Source: Flavobacterium dankookense (GTDB lineage: Bacteria; Bacteroidota; Bacteroidia; Flavobacteriales; Flavobacteriaceae). Taken from it: 64,000 nt of DNA. The stretch is taken from contig NZ_SNXR01000015.1 of the NCBI RefSeq assembly GCF_004362665.1, positions 264,945 through 328,944 on the forward strand. Reading direction: 5' to 3'. Below the pieces are notes generated by a model, which had not been told where the DNA came from, did not search any database, and saw only the letters and a list, made by a program, of their open reading frames with translations. Shown here one piece after another: positions 35,272 to 46,900 of the stretch. The translations under genes were made by a program, and so were the position numbers. The stretch's first letter is position 1. The number at the start of each line of letters is the position of its first letter.

Positions 35272-35343
35272 GCCGGTGTAGCTCAGGGGTAGAGTGCTTC
35301 CTTGGTAAGGAAGAGGTCACGGGTTCAATTCCCGTCATTGGCT
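35272..35343 (+). tRNA. tRNA-Thr (GGT)
   Basis: CTTCC/GGAAG encloses TTGGTAA with anticodon GGT for ACC/ACU. The acceptor GCCGGTG/CATTGGC contains two G-T pairs, and the T arm holds ACGGGTTCAATTCCCGT. It is directly followed by tuf. Confidence 0.94.
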
Positions 35344-35400
35344 CAAAATTGTAAAATTTGAACACTAATAAATATATAACTAAGTTTAAAATTAATTAAA

Positions 35401-36588
35401 ATGGCAAAAGAAAATTTTAATCGTAACAAGCCACACCTTAATATTGGTACAATTGGGCACGTGGATCACGGAAAAACTACATTAACTGCTGCAATCACTA
35501 AAGTATTATCTGATGCAGGTTATTGTCAAGCAAAATCATTTGATCAAATTGATAATGCTCCTGAAGAAAAAGAAAGAGGTATTACTATCAATACATCACA
35601 CGTTGAGTATGAAACTGCTAACCGTCACTATGCACACGTTGACTGTCCAGGTCACGCGGATTACGTAAAAAACATGGTTACTGGTGCTGCTCAAATGGAC
35701 GGTGCTATCTTGGTAGTAGCTGCAACTGACGGACCAATGCCACAAACTCGTGAGCACATTCTTTTAGGACGTCAAGTTGGTATTCCAAGAATCGTTGTAT
35801 TCATGAATAAAGTGGATATGGTTGATGATGCGGAATTGTTAGAATTAGTTGAAATGGAAATCAGAGATTTATTATCTTTCTACGAATATGATGGGGATAA
35901 TGGTCCTGTAATTCAAGGTTCAGCTTTAGGTGGATTGAATAACGATCCAGCTTGGGTTCCAAAAATTATTGAATTAATGGAAGCTTGTGATAACTGGATT
36001 GAAGAGCCAATCCGTGATACTGCTAAGCCATTCTTGATGCCAGTTGAAGACGTATTTACAATTACAGGTCGTGGAACTGTTGCAACAGGTCGTATCGAAA
36101 CTGGAGTTGCTAATACTGGAGATCCTGTTGAAATCATCGGTATGGGAGCTGAAAAATTAACTTCTACTATTACTGGAGTTGAGATGTTCCGTAAAATATT
36201 AGATAGAGGTGAAGCTGGAGATAACGTAGGTCTATTGTTAAGAGGTATTGATAAAGAATCTATTAAAAGAGGAATGGTTATCATTAAGCCAGGTTCAGTA
36301 AAACCACACGCTAAATTCAAAGCTGAAGTTTATATCTTGAAAAAAGAAGAAGGTGGTCGTCACACACCATTCCACAATAACTACCGTCCACAGTTTTACG
36401 TACGTACAACTGACGTAACTGGAGTTATTTCTTTACCAGCAGGTGTAGAGATGGTAATGCCAGGTGATAACTTAACTATCGATGTAGCTTTATTAAGTCC
36501 AATTGCAATGAACGTAGGTTTACGTTTCGCTATCCGTGAAGGTGGTAGAACAGTTGGTGCTGGTCAAGTAACTGAAATCGTAGAGTAA
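35401..36588 (+). CDS. tuf: Elongation factor Tu
   Basis: EF-Tu brings aminoacyl-tRNA to the ribosome. The GTPase motifs are intact: [10 protein letters not shown] (G1), [11 protein letters not shown] (switch I), DCPGHADYV (G3) and NKVDMVDD (G4). The 395-residue length is standard. It lies between tRNA-Thr and tRNA-Trp and is followed by a terminator-like hairpin. No Shine-Dalgarno sequence precedes it; the upstream bases are A/T only. Confidence 0.98.
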   Translation: MAKENFNRNKPHLNIGTIGHVDHGKTTLTAAITKVLSDAGYCQAKSFDQIDNAPEEKERGITINTSHVEYETANRHYAHVDCPGHADYVKNMVTGAAQMDGAILVVAATDGPMPQTREHILLGRQVGIPRIVVFMNKVDMVDDAELLELVEMEIRDLLSFYEYDGDNGPVIQGSALGGLNNDPAWVPKIIELMEACDNWIEEPIRDTAKPFLMPVEDVFTITGRGTVATGRIETGVANTGDPVEIIGMGAEKLTSTITGVEMFRKILDRGEAGDNVGLLLRGIDKESIKRGMVIIKPGSVKPHAKFKAEVYILKKEEGGRHTPFHNNYRPQFYVRTTDVTGVISLPAGVEMVMPGDNLTIDVALLSPIAMNVGLRFAIREGGRTVGAGQVTEIVE

Positions 36589-36609
36589 TTTATTTTAAAT
36601 AATAAAAAT

Positions 36610-36642
36610 CCAGTGTTGTTTTTTACAGCACTGGGTTTTTTT
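36610..36642 (+). terminator. Terminator after tuf
   Basis: CCAGTGTTGT pairs with ACAGCACTGG (one G-T pair) and is followed by seven T. It lies directly before tRNA-Trp, so downstream genes depend on read-through or a further promoter. Confidence 0.8.
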
Positions 36643-36647
36643 AACAA

Positions 36648-36718
36648 ACGGGCGTAGTTCAAGGGTAGAATAGCGGTCTCCAAAACCGTTGATGGGGGTT
36701 CGAATCCCTCCGCCCGTG
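36648..36718 (+). tRNA. tRNA-Trp (CCA)
   Basis: ACGGGCG pairs with CGCCCGT, and the anticodon loop CTCCAAA inside GCGGT/ACCGT shows anticodon CCA. The T arm holds GGGGGTTCGAATCCCTC. secE starts 15 bases after it. Confidence 0.95.
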
Positions 36719-36733
36719 CAAATTTCACAAACA

Positions 36734-36931
36734 ATGACAAAAGTTGTTAATTATATATCGGAAGCATTCGAAGAATTGAAATCAAATGTTTCTTGGCCAA
36801 TTTGGGCTGATGTTCAGCGCTATACTATAATAGTAGCTGTTTTTTCAATTGTATTAGCTGTTGCTACTTGGGGAGTTGATGAGCTTTTTGCGAAATCAAT
36901 TGCTGAGTTTTTCAATTGGTTAAAACCATAA
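36734..36931 (+). CDS. secE: Preprotein translocase subunit SecE
   Basis: The chosen ATG gives a 65-residue protein starting MTKVVNYISEAFEELKSNVSWP; a longer in-frame reading would run into tRNA-Trp and is rejected. The EELKSNVSWPIWADVQRYT motif precedes a single membrane segment (about residues 37-55), the normal single-span form of SecE. It belongs to the SecYEG channel. It is followed by nusG after 10 bases. Confidence 0.93.
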   Translation: MTKVVNYISEAFEELKSNVSWPIWADVQRYTIIVAVFSIVLAVATWGVDELFAKSIAEFFNWLKP

Positions 36932-36941
36932 TATTAAAAAC

Positions 36942-37493
36942 ATGGCTGATATTAGTGCAAAAAAGTGGTATGTTGTAAGAGCCGTTAGCGGACAAGAAAA
37001 TAAGGTTAAGTCTTATATTGAAACTGAAATTAGTAGAATCGGTATGGCTGATTTTATTTCTCAGGTTTTGGTGCCAACTGAAAAGGTTTTTCAAGTTAAG
37101 GATGGCAAGAAAATATCCAAAGACAAGGTTTATTTTCCAGGATATGTAATGATTGAAGCTAACCTTACAGGTGAAATTCCTCATATTATTAAATCTATAA
37201 CAGGAGTTATTGGTTTTTTAGGTGAGGTAAAGGGAGGTGATCCAGTTCCTTTAAGAATGTCTGAGGTGAACAGAATGTTAGGGAAAGTTGATGAGTTGGC
37301 TGTTAATACAGATACTCAAAATATTCCTTTCAATATTGGAGAAACTATTAAAGTTATTGATGGTCCTTTCAATGGTTTCAATGGAACAATTGAAAAGATA
37401 AATGAAGAAAAGCGTAAACTTGAAGTAATGGTTAAAATTTTCGGAAGAAAAACGCCTTTAGAATTGAGTTTCATGCAAGTTGAAAAAGTATAA
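36942..37493 (+). CDS. nusG: Transcription termination/antitermination factor NusG
   Basis: The N-terminal NGN domain (KKWYVVRAVSGQENKVKSYIETEI...FPGYVMIEANL) and the C-terminal KOW domain (GETIKVIDGPFNGFNGTIEKIN) are complete in 183 residues. NusG binds RNA polymerase and couples transcription to Rho or the ribosome. It continues the secE-nusG-rplK run. Confidence 0.97.
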   Translation: MADISAKKWYVVRAVSGQENKVKSYIETEISRIGMADFISQVLVPTEKVFQVKDGKKISKDKVYFPGYVMIEANLTGEIPHIIKSITGVIGFLGEVKGGDPVPLRMSEVNRMLGKVDELAVNTDTQNIPFNIGETIKVIDGPFNGFNGTIEKINEEKRKLEVMVKIFGRKTPLELSFMQVEKV

Positions 37494-37556
37494 TTTGTTA
37501 CACTATTATAAACCGCAATAATTTGCTTCCACATTTTATTGTAAATTTTAAAAACA

Positions 37557-37997
37557 ATGGCTAAAGAGATTAGTAAAGTAGTTAAACTACAAGTTAAGGG
37601 AGGTGCTGCGAACCCATCGCCACCGGTTGGACCTGCTCTGGGAGCTGCTGGTGTTAATATCATGGAGTTTTGTAAGCAATTTAATGCTAGAACTCAAGAT
37701 CAACCTGGCAAAGTGTTACCGGTACAAATTACCGTGTATAAAGACAAATCGTTTGATTTTGTTGTAAAAACTCCACCTGCTGCAATTCAATTATTGGATG
37801 CTGCTAAATTGAAATCTGGTTCAGGCGAGCCAAACAGAAAAAAAGTTGCTAATGTAACTTGGGATCAAATTAAGATTATCGCTGAAGACAAGATGACTGA
37901 TTTAAACGCTTTCACAATTGAATCTGCTATGAGTATGATTGCTGGAACAGCTAGATCTATGGGTATAACTGTAACTGGAGATTCTCCTCTAAAATAA
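37557..37997 (+). CDS. rplK: Large ribosomal subunit protein uL11
   Basis: The 146-residue protein has the uL11 signature ([38 protein letters not shown]) and the C-terminal rRNA-binding domain with the Lys- and Ser-rich [16 protein letters not shown]. It forms the L11 stalk base that contacts translation factors. The 63-base gap from nusG shows no strong hairpin. Confidence 0.97.
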   Translation: MAKEISKVVKLQVKGGAANPSPPVGPALGAAGVNIMEFCKQFNARTQDQPGKVLPVQITVYKDKSFDFVVKTPPAAIQLLDAAKLKSGSGEPNRKKVANVTWDQIKIIAEDKMTDLNAFTIESAMSMIAGTARSMGITVTGDSPLK

Positions 37998-38005
37998 GGT
38001 AAGAA

Positions 38006-38695
38006 ATGGCAAAATTGACAAAAAAACAAAAAGAAGCTGCTTCAAAAATTGAGAAGAACAAACTTTATTCATTAAAAGACGCTTCATCTTTATTGAAAAC
38101 GGTTGCTTCTGCAAAATTTGACGAATCAGTTGATATTGCTGTTCGTTTAGGAGTTGATCCAAGAAAAGCAAATCAAATGGTAAGAGGTGTTGTTACATTA
38201 CCTCACGGAACTGGTAAAGATACTAAAGTTTTAGCTTTAGTTACTCCAGATAAAGAAGCAGAAGCTAAAGCAGCTGGTGCTGATTACGTAGGTTTAGATG
38301 ATTACCTTCAAAAAATAAAAGATGGTTGGACAGACGTTGATGTAATCATCACTATGCCAGCTATAATGGGTAAATTAGGTCCTTTGGGTCGTGTATTAGG
38401 TCCAAGAGGTTTAATGCCAAACCCTAAAACGGGAACAGTTACTATGGAAATAGGTAAAGCTGTTGCTGAAGTAAAAGCGGGTAAAATCGACTTTAAAGTT
38501 GATAAAACTGGAATCGTTCATGCTGGTATCGGAAGAATTTCTTTCGAAGCAGACAAGATTGTAGATAACGCCCACGAAATTATTCAAACACTAGTTAAAT
38601 TAAAACCAACTGCAGCTAAAGGAACATATATTAAGAGTATTCACATCTCTTCTACAATGAGCCCTGCTATCGCTTTAGATCCTAAAGCAGTATAA
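38006..38695 (+). CDS. rplA: Large ribosomal subunit protein uL1
   Basis: The L1 stalk protein (229 aa) shows [30 protein letters not shown] and [19 protein letters not shown]. In many bacteria uL1 represses its own rplK-rplA mRNA. Eight bases separate it from rplK. Confidence 0.97.
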   Translation: MAKLTKKQKEAASKIEKNKLYSLKDASSLLKTVASAKFDESVDIAVRLGVDPRKANQMVRGVVTLPHGTGKDTKVLALVTPDKEAEAKAAGADYVGLDDYLQKIKDGWTDVDVIITMPAIMGKLGPLGRVLGPRGLMPNPKTGTVTMEIGKAVAEVKAGKIDFKVDKTGIVHAGIGRISFEADKIVDNAHEIIQTLVKLKPTAAKGTYIKSIHISSTMSPAIALDPKAV

Positions 38696-38718
38696 TTGGT
38701 AGTTAAACATATTTTATT

Positions 38719-39219
38719 ATGACAAGAGAAGAAAAATCAATCGCGATAGAAGATTTAACTGCAAAGTTGGCCGAAAGTAATATAGTATATATTGCCGACA
38801 CCTCTGGGTTAGACGCAGAAACTACTTCAAGTTTAAGAAGAGCTTGTTTCAAAGCAGGTATCAAATTAGAAGTAGTAAAGAACACTTTGCTTGAAAAAGC
38901 AATGGAAGCTTCAAGTAATGATTATGGTGATTTGACATCTGTATTAAAAGGAAACTCTTCCATTTTTATTGCAGATATCGCAAATTCGCCTGCAAAAATC
39001 ATTAAAGATTTTAGAAAAAAATCAGATAAACCAGCTTTCAAAGGAGCTTATATCAATGGTGAAATATACATCGGTGATAACCTTTTAGATAGCTTGGCTT
39101 CATTGAAATCTAAAGAAGAAGTTATTGGAGAAATCATTGGATTACTTCAATCTCCTGCTCAGCGTATTATTTCAGCGTTATTAAACAATGCTGAGAAAAA
39201 AGGTGAAGCAGCAGAATAA
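38719..39219 (+). CDS. rplJ: Large ribosomal subunit protein uL10
   Basis: The 166-residue protein anchors the bL12 stalk (MTREEKSIAIEDLTAKLAESNIVYIADTSGLDAETTSSLRRACFKAGIKLEVVKNTLLEKA). The C-terminal helix (LQSPAQRIISALLNNAEKKGEAAE) is the bL12-binding part. It is co-transcribed with rplA and rplL. Confidence 0.97.
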   Translation: MTREEKSIAIEDLTAKLAESNIVYIADTSGLDAETTSSLRRACFKAGIKLEVVKNTLLEKAMEASSNDYGDLTSVLKGNSSIFIADIANSPAKIIKDFRKKSDKPAFKGAYINGEIYIGDNLLDSLASLKSKEEVIGEIIGLLQSPAQRIISALLNNAEKKGEAAE

Positions 39220-39272
39220 TTAGAGCAGACTAAAAAAATAATAATTAAAGAACATTTTAAACGATAGAAAAA

Positions 39273-39647
39273 ATGGCAGATTTGAAACAATTCGCAGAAC
39301 AATTAGTTAACCTTACAGTAAAAGAAGTTAACGATTTAGCTACAATATTAAAAGATGAGTATGGTATCGAGCCTGCTGCTGCAGCTGTAGTAGTTGCTGC
39401 TGGTGGAGGTGCTGGAGCTGAAGCTGCTGAAGAGCAAACTGAATTTACAGTAGTATTGAAAGATGCTGGTGCTTCTAAATTAGCAGTTGTAAAAGCAGTT
39501 AAAGAATTAACAGGTCTTGGCTTAAAAGAAGCAAAAGATTTAGTTGACGGTGCACCATCTAATATTAAAGAAGGAGTTACTAAAGCTGAAGCTGAAGGTT
39601 TGAAAAAATCTTTAGAAGAAGCTGGAGCTGTTGTTGAATTAAAATAA
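39273..39647 (+). CDS. rplL: Large ribosomal subunit protein bL12
   Basis: The N-terminal dimerisation helices, the Ala/Gly-rich hinge ([20 protein letters not shown]) and the C-terminal factor-binding domain ([40 protein letters not shown]) are typical. The 124-residue length is normal. A strong hairpin follows before rpoB. Confidence 0.97.
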   Translation: MADLKQFAEQLVNLTVKEVNDLATILKDEYGIEPAAAAVVVAAGGGAGAEAAEEQTEFTVVLKDAGASKLAVVKAVKELTGLGLKEAKDLVDGAPSNIKEGVTKAEAEGLKKSLEEAGAVVELK

Positions 39648-39669
39648 TAAAACACCAGTTTTGGAACTA

Positions 39670-39712
39670 GGTTTAGGTCTTGAGTTAACCATCAAAGACC
39701 TAAACCATTTTT
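39670..39712 (+). terminator. Hairpin between rplL and rpoB (attenuator candidate)
   Basis: GGTTTAGGTCT pairs perfectly with AGACCTAAACC across a 15-base loop, followed by a short T run (ATTTTTCG). The position matches the partial attenuator known between rplL and rpoB in enterobacteria. Confidence 0.65.
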
Positions 39713-39910
39713 CGTATAATAAAATTATATATATTTTATTACTGCATTAGCTCAAATTACGATGGAGCTTTTAATCATTACGAAGAAAAAAATAGACAAT
39801 TTTTCCTGGTTTATTTTTAAGAGGTATTGATTATAAAAAAAAGGAAAGTAGAGATTGAACAGTGTTTTTACACAAAAATTACTTTTTTTAAATCAAAATT
39901 TTGTCCATTG

Positions 39911-42900
39911 ATGATAACAAATCAGACTGAAAGATTGAATTTTGCCTCAACAAAAAACATACCTCAATATCCAGATTTTCTAGATGTTCAGGTTAAGTCT
40001 TTTAAAGATTTCTTCCAATTAGAAACGAAATCTGACGAAAGAGGCAACGAAGGTTTATACAATACCTTCATGGAGAACTTCCCAATAACTGATACAAGAA
40101 ACCAATTTGTATTAGAATTTTTAGATTACTTCGTTGATCCACCACGTTATACAATTGAAGAGTGTATTGATAGAGGTTTAACTTATAGCGTTCCGCTTAA
40201 AGCTAGACTAAAATTATACTGTACAGATCCAGAACACGAGGATTTTGAAACGATTGTTCAAGACGTATATCTTGGTACAATTCCATACATGACACCGAGT
40301 GGTACATTTGTTATCAATGGTGCCGAAAGAGTTGTTGTATCTCAGTTACACCGTTCTCCAGGCGTTTTCTTTGGTCAATCATTCCATGCAAATGGAACCA
40401 AATTATATTCTGCCAGAGTAATTCCTTTCAAAGGTTCTTGGATAGAATTCGCTACCGATATCAACAACGTAATGTATGCGTATATCGATAGAAAGAAAAA
40501 ATTACCTGTTACAACTCTTTTACGTGCTATTGGATTTGAAAGAGATAAAGATATTCTTGAAATTTTTGACCTTGCAGAAGAAATAAAAGTTTCAAAAACA
40601 GGACTTAAAAAATATATCGGTAGAAAATTAGCTGCCCGTGTATTGAACACATGGCACGAAGATTTCGTTGATGAAGATACTGGTGAAGTAGTTTCTATCG
40701 AGCGTAACGAAATTATATTAGATCGTGATACGATTATCGACAAAGATAATGTGGAAGAAATCATTGATTCTAATGTAAAATCAATTTTGTTACACAAAGA
40801 GGATAATAATCAAGTTGATTATGCAATTATCCATAACACATTGCAAAAAGATCCAACAAACTCTGAAAAAGAAGCTGTTGAACATATATATAGACAATTA
40901 CGTAATGCTGAACCGCCTGATGAAGAAACAGCGCGTGGTATTATTGATAAATTATTCTTCTCTGACCAACGTTATAACCTAGGTGAAGTAGGTCGTTATA
41001 GAATGAACAAAAAGTTAAACCTTGATATTCCAATGGAAAAGCAAGTTTTAACTAAAGAAGATATCATTACTATCATCAAATATTTGATCGAATTAATTAA
41101 TGCGAAAGCTGATATTGATGATATTGATCACTTATCAAACCGTCGTGTTAGAACTGTTGGTGAACAACTTTCTCAACAATTTGGTGTTGGTTTAGCTCGT
41201 ATGGCTAGAACTATTCGTGAGAGAATGAACGTTAGAGATAACGAGGTGTTTACACCAATCGATTTGATTAATGCTAAGACATTATCATCGGTTATCAACT
41301 CTTTCTTTGGTACTAATCAGTTATCTCAATTTATGGATCAAACCAATCCATTAGCTGAGATTACACACAAAAGAAGATTATCAGCACTTGGACCAGGCGG
41401 ACTTTCTAGAGAAAGAGCTGGTTTCGAGGTTCGTGACGTTCACTATACACACTACGGAAGACTTTGTCCAATTGAAACTCCTGAAGGACCGAACATTGGA
41501 TTGATTTCATCTCTAGGGGTTTATGCAAAAGTTAACGGAATGGGATTCATCGAAACTCCTTACCGTAAAGTAACTAACGGAACTGTTGACTTAACTTCTG
41601 AACCAATTTACTTGAGCGCTGAAGAAGAAGAAGGTAAAATGATTGCGCAAGCAAACATCGAAATGGATGGAAAAGGAAAAATTACTGCTGATAAAGTTAT
41701 TGCTCGTGAAGAAGGTGATTTCCCAGTTGTAGATCCAAATGAAATTCATTACACTGACGTTGCACCTAATCAAATTGCTTCTATTTCGGCTTCATTAATT
41801 CCTTTCTTGGAACATGATGATGCGAACCGTGCCTTGATGGGATCAAACATGATGCGTCAAGCCGTTCCATTATTACGTCCAGAAGCTCCAATCGTTGGAA
41901 CTGGTCTTGAAAGACAAGTGGCTTCAGATTCAAGAGTTTTAATTAACGCAGAAGGAAACGGAACTGTTGAATACGTTGATGCTAATATGATTACTATCAA
42001 ATACGACAGAACGGAAGAAGAAAGAATGGTAAGTTTTGACGCTGATGAAAAAACATACCAATTAATTAAATTTAGAAAAACGAATCAAAGTACTTCTATT
42101 AACCTAAAACCTATTGTAAGAAAAGGAGATAGAGTTAAATTAGGTCAAGTTCTTTGTGAAGGATATGCTACTCAAAATGGAGAATTAGCACTAGGAAGAA
42201 ATCTTAAAGTAGCGTTTATGCCATGGAAAGGTTATAACTTCGAGGATGCAATTGTAATCTCTGAAAAAGTAGTTCGTGATGATATTTTCACCTCAATCCA
42301 CGTAGATGATTATTCATTAGAAGTTAGAGATACTAAATTAGGTAACGAAGAGTTAACTAATGATATTCCTAACGTTTCTGAAGAAGCAACAAAAGATTTA
42401 GATGAAAATGGTATGATTAGAATTGGTGCTGAAGTAAAACCTGGCGATATTCTAATCGGAAAAATTACACCTAAAGGAGAATCAGACCCAACTCCAGAAG
42501 AAAAACTTTTAAGAGCTATCTTCGGTGATAAAGCTGGTGATGTAAAAGATGCATCGTTAAAAGCATCTCCTTCATTACACGGTGTAGTTTTGGATAAAAA
42601 ATTATTCGCTAGAGCGGTAAAAGATAAAAAGAAACGTACCAAAGATAAAGATGATTTGACATCTTTAGAAATGGAATTTGAAACTAAATTTGTTGAGTTA
42701 AAAGACAGATTAATCGAAAAATTGTTTGTAATTGTTGATGGTAAAACATCGCAAGGAGTAATGAATGACTTAGGAGAAGAAGTACTTCCAAAAGGAAAAA
42801 AATACTCTAAAAAAATGTTGCAATCAGTTGAGGATTTTGCTCACTTAACAAAAGGGCAATGGGTTTCTGATGACGAAACTAACAGATTGGTTAACGACTT

Positions 42901-43723
42901 AATTCACAACTACAAAATCAAATTAAACGATTTACAAGGTGCGTTAAGAAGAGAGAAATTTACCATCACTGTTGGAGATGAATTACCAGCTGGAATACTG
43001 AAATTAGCAAAAGTTTATATTGCTAAAAAACGTAAACTAAAAGTGGGTGATAAAATGGCTGGACGTCACGGTAACAAAGGTATTGTTGCACGTATTGTTC
43101 GTCACGAAGATATGCCATTCCTTGAGGATGGAACGCCAGTTGATATTGTATTAAATCCACTTGGTGTACCTTCTCGTATGAACATTGGACAAATTTATGA
43201 AACTGTTCTTGGTTGGGCTGGAATGAATTTGGGTAGAAAATATGCTACACCAATTTTTGACGGAGCAACTTTAGATCAAATTAATGAATTAACAGACGAA
43301 GCAGGAATTCCAAGATTTGGTCATACGTATTTATATGATGGAGGAACTGGAGAACGTTTCCACCAAGCAGCAACAGTTGGAGTTATCTATATGTTGAAAC
43401 TTGGACACATGGTTGACGATAAAATGCACGCACGTTCAATTGGACCATACTCACTTATCACGCAACAACCACTTGGAGGTAAAGCTCAATTTGGAGGTCA
43501 GCGTTTTGGAGAAATGGAGGTTTGGGCACTTGAAGCATACGGTGCGTCAAGTACACTTCGTGAAATATTGACTGTTAAATCGGATGACGTAATTGGTAGA
43601 GCTAAAACTTACGAAGCAATCGTAAAAGGTGAAACTATGCCAGAACCAGGATTGCCAGAATCATTCAATGTATTAATGCATGAATTGAAAGGTCTTGGAT
43701 TAGACATCAGATTAGAAGAATAA
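39911..43723 (+). CDS. rpoB: DNA-directed RNA polymerase subunit beta
   Basis: The ATG gives 1270 residues beginning [16 protein letters not shown], the expected start; the frame can be read 28 codons further to a TTG but that stretch is not conserved. The rifampicin region is recognisable ([34 protein letters not shown]), with all positions wild-type in appearance. The catalytic and sigma-contact segments ([20 protein letters not shown], [24 protein letters not shown]) follow. rpoC comes after a long spacer. Confidence 0.98.
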   Translation: MITNQTERLNFASTKNIPQYPDFLDVQVKSFKDFFQLETKSDERGNEGLYNTFMENFPITDTRNQFVLEFLDYFVDPPRYTIEECIDRGLTYSVPLKARLKLYCTDPEHEDFETIVQDVYLGTIPYMTPSGTFVINGAERVVVSQLHRSPGVFFGQSFHANGTKLYSARVIPFKGSWIEFATDINNVMYAYIDRKKKLPVTTLLRAIGFERDKDILEIFDLAEEIKVSKTGLKKYIGRKLAARVLNTWHEDFVDEDTGEVVSIERNEIILDRDTIIDKDNVEEIIDSNVKSILLHKEDNNQVDYAIIHNTLQKDPTNSEKEAVEHIYRQLRNAEPPDEETARGIIDKLFFSDQRYNLGEVGRYRMNKKLNLDIPMEKQVLTKEDIITIIKYLIELINAKADIDDIDHLSNRRVRTVGEQLSQQFGVGLARMARTIRERMNVRDNEVFTPIDLINAKTLSSVINSFFGTNQLSQFMDQTNPLAEITHKRRLSALGPGGLSRERAGFEVRDVHYTHYGRLCPIETPEGPNIGLISSLGVYAKVNGMGFIETPYRKVTNGTVDLTSEPIYLSAEEEEGKMIAQANIEMDGKGKITADKVIAREEGDFPVVDPNEIHYTDVAPNQIASISASLIPFLEHDDANRALMGSNMMRQAVPLLRPEAPIVGTGLERQVASDSRVLINAEGNGTVEYVDANMITIKYDRTEEERMVSFDADEKTYQLIKFRKTNQSTSINLKPIVRKGDRVKLGQVLCEGYATQNGELALGRNLKVAFMPWKGYNFEDAIVISEKVVRDDIFTSIHVDDYSLEVRDTKLGNEELTNDIPNVSEEATKDLDENGMIRIGAEVKPGDILIGKITPKGESDPTPEEKLLRAIFGDKAGDVKDASLKASPSLHGVVLDKKLFARAVKDKKKRTKDKDDLTSLEMEFETKFVELKDRLIEKLFVIVDGKTSQGVMNDLGEEVLPKGKKYSKKMLQSVEDFAHLTKGQWVSDDETNRLVNDLIHNYKIKLNDLQGALRREKFTITVGDELPAGILKLAKVYIAKKRKLKVGDKMAGRHGNKGIVARIVRHEDMPFLEDGTPVDIVLNPLGVPSRMNIGQIYETVLGWAGMNLGRKYATPIFDGATLDQINELTDEAGIPRFGHTYLYDGGTGERFHQAATVGVIYMLKLGHMVDDKMHARSIGPYSLITQQPLGGKAQFGGQRFGEMEVWALEAYGASSTLREILTVKSDDVIGRAKTYEAIVKGETMPEPGLPESFNVLMHELKGLGLDIRLEE

Positions 43724-43740
43724 ACAAGTAAACAGTATAA

Positions 43741-43770
43741 GTTTCAGTTAGCAATAATGCTGACTGAAAC
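43741..43770 (+). other. Strong hairpin in the rpoB-rpoC spacer
   Basis: GTTTCAGTTAGCA and TGCTGACTGAAAC form a 13-bp stem (one G-T pair) with an ATAA loop, 17 bases after the rpoB stop. There is no T run behind it, so a processing site or mRNA-stability element is more likely than a terminator. Confidence 0.7.
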
Positions 43771-43994
43771 TGAAAACTGGATACTTTTTCAAAATAAGTT
43801 TTTAAAGATTTATACCCGTAAACCGTTCCGATTTTTTATATAATAGTAAGTTGTATAACTAGCACTTCAAGGTGAAAGAGACTTGAGGTTTTGAGAAGTA
43901 ACTCGAGGTAGTAGCTGAATGATATACTCTTTTTAAGAGGAAAATCATAAATCTAAATTCAATTTTAATTGCAAATAAATCAATAGTAAAAACT
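43771..43994. other. Remainder of the rpoB-rpoC spacer
   Basis: The 224 bases after the hairpin contain no open frame of note. They include purine-rich text with partly repeated ACTTCAAGG/ACTTGAGG/ACTCGAGG words (43861-43910) and a short CTCTTTTTAAGAG hairpin. No TAnnTTTG promoter with a spaced TTG was found. Confidence 0.5.
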
Positions 43995-46900
43995 ATGATG
44001 AATAATAGAAACAATAAGGACAATAAGAATACTATCAAAAGATTTGATAGAATTTCAATTGGTTTGGCTTCACCAGAATCAATCTTGGCAGAGTCAAGAG
44101 GTGAGGTTTTAAAACCGGAAACTATCAATTATAGAACTCACAAACCAGAACGTGATGGTCTTTTCTGCGAAAGAATTTTCGGACCAGTAAAAGATTTCGA
44201 ATGTGCTTGTGGAAAATACAAAAGAATTCGCTACAAAGGAATTGTTTGTGACCGATGTGGTGTTGAAGTTACAGAGAAAAAAGTACGTCGTGATAGAGTA
44301 GGACACATCAATCTTGTTGTGCCAATTGCTCACATTTGGTATTTCCGTTCACTTCCAAACAAAATTGGTTACATACTTGGATTGCCATCTAAGAAATTAG
44401 ATATGATTATCTACTACGAAAGATATGTAGTAATTCAAGCAGGTATCGCTCAAAATGCTGAAGGAGAATCACTTCAAAGACTAGACTTTTTGACTGAAGA
44501 AGAATATCTAAATATTTTAGATACACTTCCAATGGAAAATCAATATTTAGATGATAATGATCCAAATAAATTCATTGCCAAAATGGGTGCTGAATGTATT
44601 ATGGATTTATTAGCGCGTACAGATTTAGATGCATTGTCTTATGATTTAAGACATAGCGCTAATAACGAAACATCTAAACAAAGAAAAACAGAAGCGTTAA
44701 AAAGATTGCAAGTTGTTGAATCTTTCCGTGAAGCAAATCTAAATAGAGAAAACCGTCCAGAATGGATGATTCTTAAAGTTATACCAGTTATTCCACCAGA
44801 ATTACGTCCGTTAGTGCCACTTGATGGTGGTCGTTTCGCGACATCTGATTTGAATGATTTGTACCGTAGAGTTATCATCAGAAACAACCGTTTAAAAAGA
44901 TTAATGGAAATCAAAGCTCCAGAAGTTATCTTAAGAAACGAAAAGCGTATGTTACAAGAATCTGTAGATTCATTGTTTGATAACACACGTAAAGCTTCTG
45001 CAGTTAAAACAGAATCAAATAGACCATTAAAATCACTTTCTGACTCGTTAAAAGGTAAGCAAGGTCGTTTCCGTCAAAACTTATTAGGAAAACGTGTTGA
45101 TTATTCTGCACGTTCAGTAATTGTTGTTGGACCAGAAATGAAATTGTTCGAATGTGGTCTTCCAAAAGATATGGCTGCTGAATTATACAAACCATTCGTT
45201 ATTCGTAAATTAATCGAAAGAGGAATTGTTAAAACAGTTAAATCGGCTAAAAAAATAATTGATAAAAAAGAACCAGTAGTTTGGGATATTTTAGAAAATG
45301 TAATTAAAGGACATCCAGTATTACTGAATCGTGCTCCTACATTACACAGATTGGGTATTCAAGCTTTCCAACCAAAATTAATTGAAGGAAAAGCTATCCA
45401 ATTACACCCATTGGTATGTACAGCATTCAACGCGGATTTTGATGGTGACCAGATGGCAGTTCACTTGCCACTTGGACCTGAAGCTATTTTGGAAGCACAA
45501 TTATTAATGTTGGCTTCGCACAATATCTTGAATCCTGCAAATGGTGCGCCAATTACCGTTCCATCTCAAGACATGGTTCTTGGTCTTTATTATATGACCA
45601 AAGAAAGATTATCAACTCCAGAGCATCCAATTTTAGGTCAAGATTTGACATTCTATTCTGCCGAAGAATGTAATATTGCATTAAACGAAGGAAGAGTTGA
45701 ATTGAATGCAAGAGTTAAAATTAGAGCTAAAGATTTTAATGAAAATGGAGAATTAGTTTATAAAATTATTCAAACAACTGCAGGAAGAGTTCTATTTAAT
45801 GAAGTGGTTCCACAAGCTGCAGGTTATATAAACGAAGTATTAACTAAAAAATCTTTACGTGATATTATTGGAAAAATCTTGTCGGTAACTGATGTTCCTA
45901 CAACTGCTGCTTTCCTTGATGAAATGAAAGATATGGGATATAAATTCGCTTTCAAAGGTGGTTTGTCATTCTCATTAGGTGATATTAGAATTCCTGAACA
46001 AAAAACTAAATTGATTGCTGATGCAAGAGAACAAGTAGAAGGAATTTCGTTAAACTACAACATGGGACTTATTACCAATAACGAACGTTACAACCAAGTT
46101 ATTGATATCTGGACTTCTGCCAATGCGCAATTAACAGAATTAGCAATGAAGAATATCCGTGAGGACCAACAAGGTTTCAACTCGGTATATATGATGCTTG
46201 ACTCTGGAGCGCGTGGATCTAAAGAACAAATTCGTCAGTTAACTGGTATGCGTGGTTTGATGGCTAAGCCTAAAAAATCTACTGCTGGTGGTGGTGAAAT
46301 TATTGAAAACCCAATTCTTTCTAACTTTAAAGAAGGTCTTTCTATCCTTGAGTACTTTATTTCTACTCACGGTGCGCGTAAAGGACTTGCGGATACGGCT
46401 CTTAAAACTGCCGATGCAGGTTACTTAACTCGTAGATTACATGACGTTTCTCAAGATGTTATTGTAAACTCTGTAGATTGTGGTACATTAAGAGGAATTG
46501 AAGTTTCTGCTTTAAAGAAAAACGAAGAAATTGTTGAAACATTAGGAGAAAGAATTTTAGGACGTGTTGCACTACAAGACGTTATTAATCCTCTTGATTC
46601 AAATATATTAGTTCACGCTGGTGAACAAATTACTGAAGCTATCGTTAAAGCAATTGAAGAATCTCCAGTTGAAAAAGTGGAAGTTCGTTCACCATTGACT
46701 TGTGAAGCTAAAAAAGGTATTTGTGCTAAATGTTACGGAAGAAACTTAGCTACTGGAAAAATGACCCAAAAAGGTGAAGCTGTTGGTGTTATCGCTGCAC
46801 AATCTATTGGTGAGCCTGGAACACAGTTAACATTACGTACATTCCACGTTGGTGGAGTTGCTGGAGGAGTTTCGGAAGAATCAACAATTGTAGCAAGATT

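Noticed and set aside
35089..35292. 67-residue frame across tRNA-Tyr and tRNA-Thr
   Set aside because: It is a shadow of two tRNA genes and has no homology I can see.
36689..36733. Longer SecE starting inside tRNA-Trp
   Set aside because: The extension translates the 3' half of the tRNA; the ATG at 36734 fits SecE.
39827..39910. 28-codon extension of RpoB from a TTG
   Set aside because: The text is not conserved RpoB sequence, and the ATG at 39911 gives the expected N-terminus.
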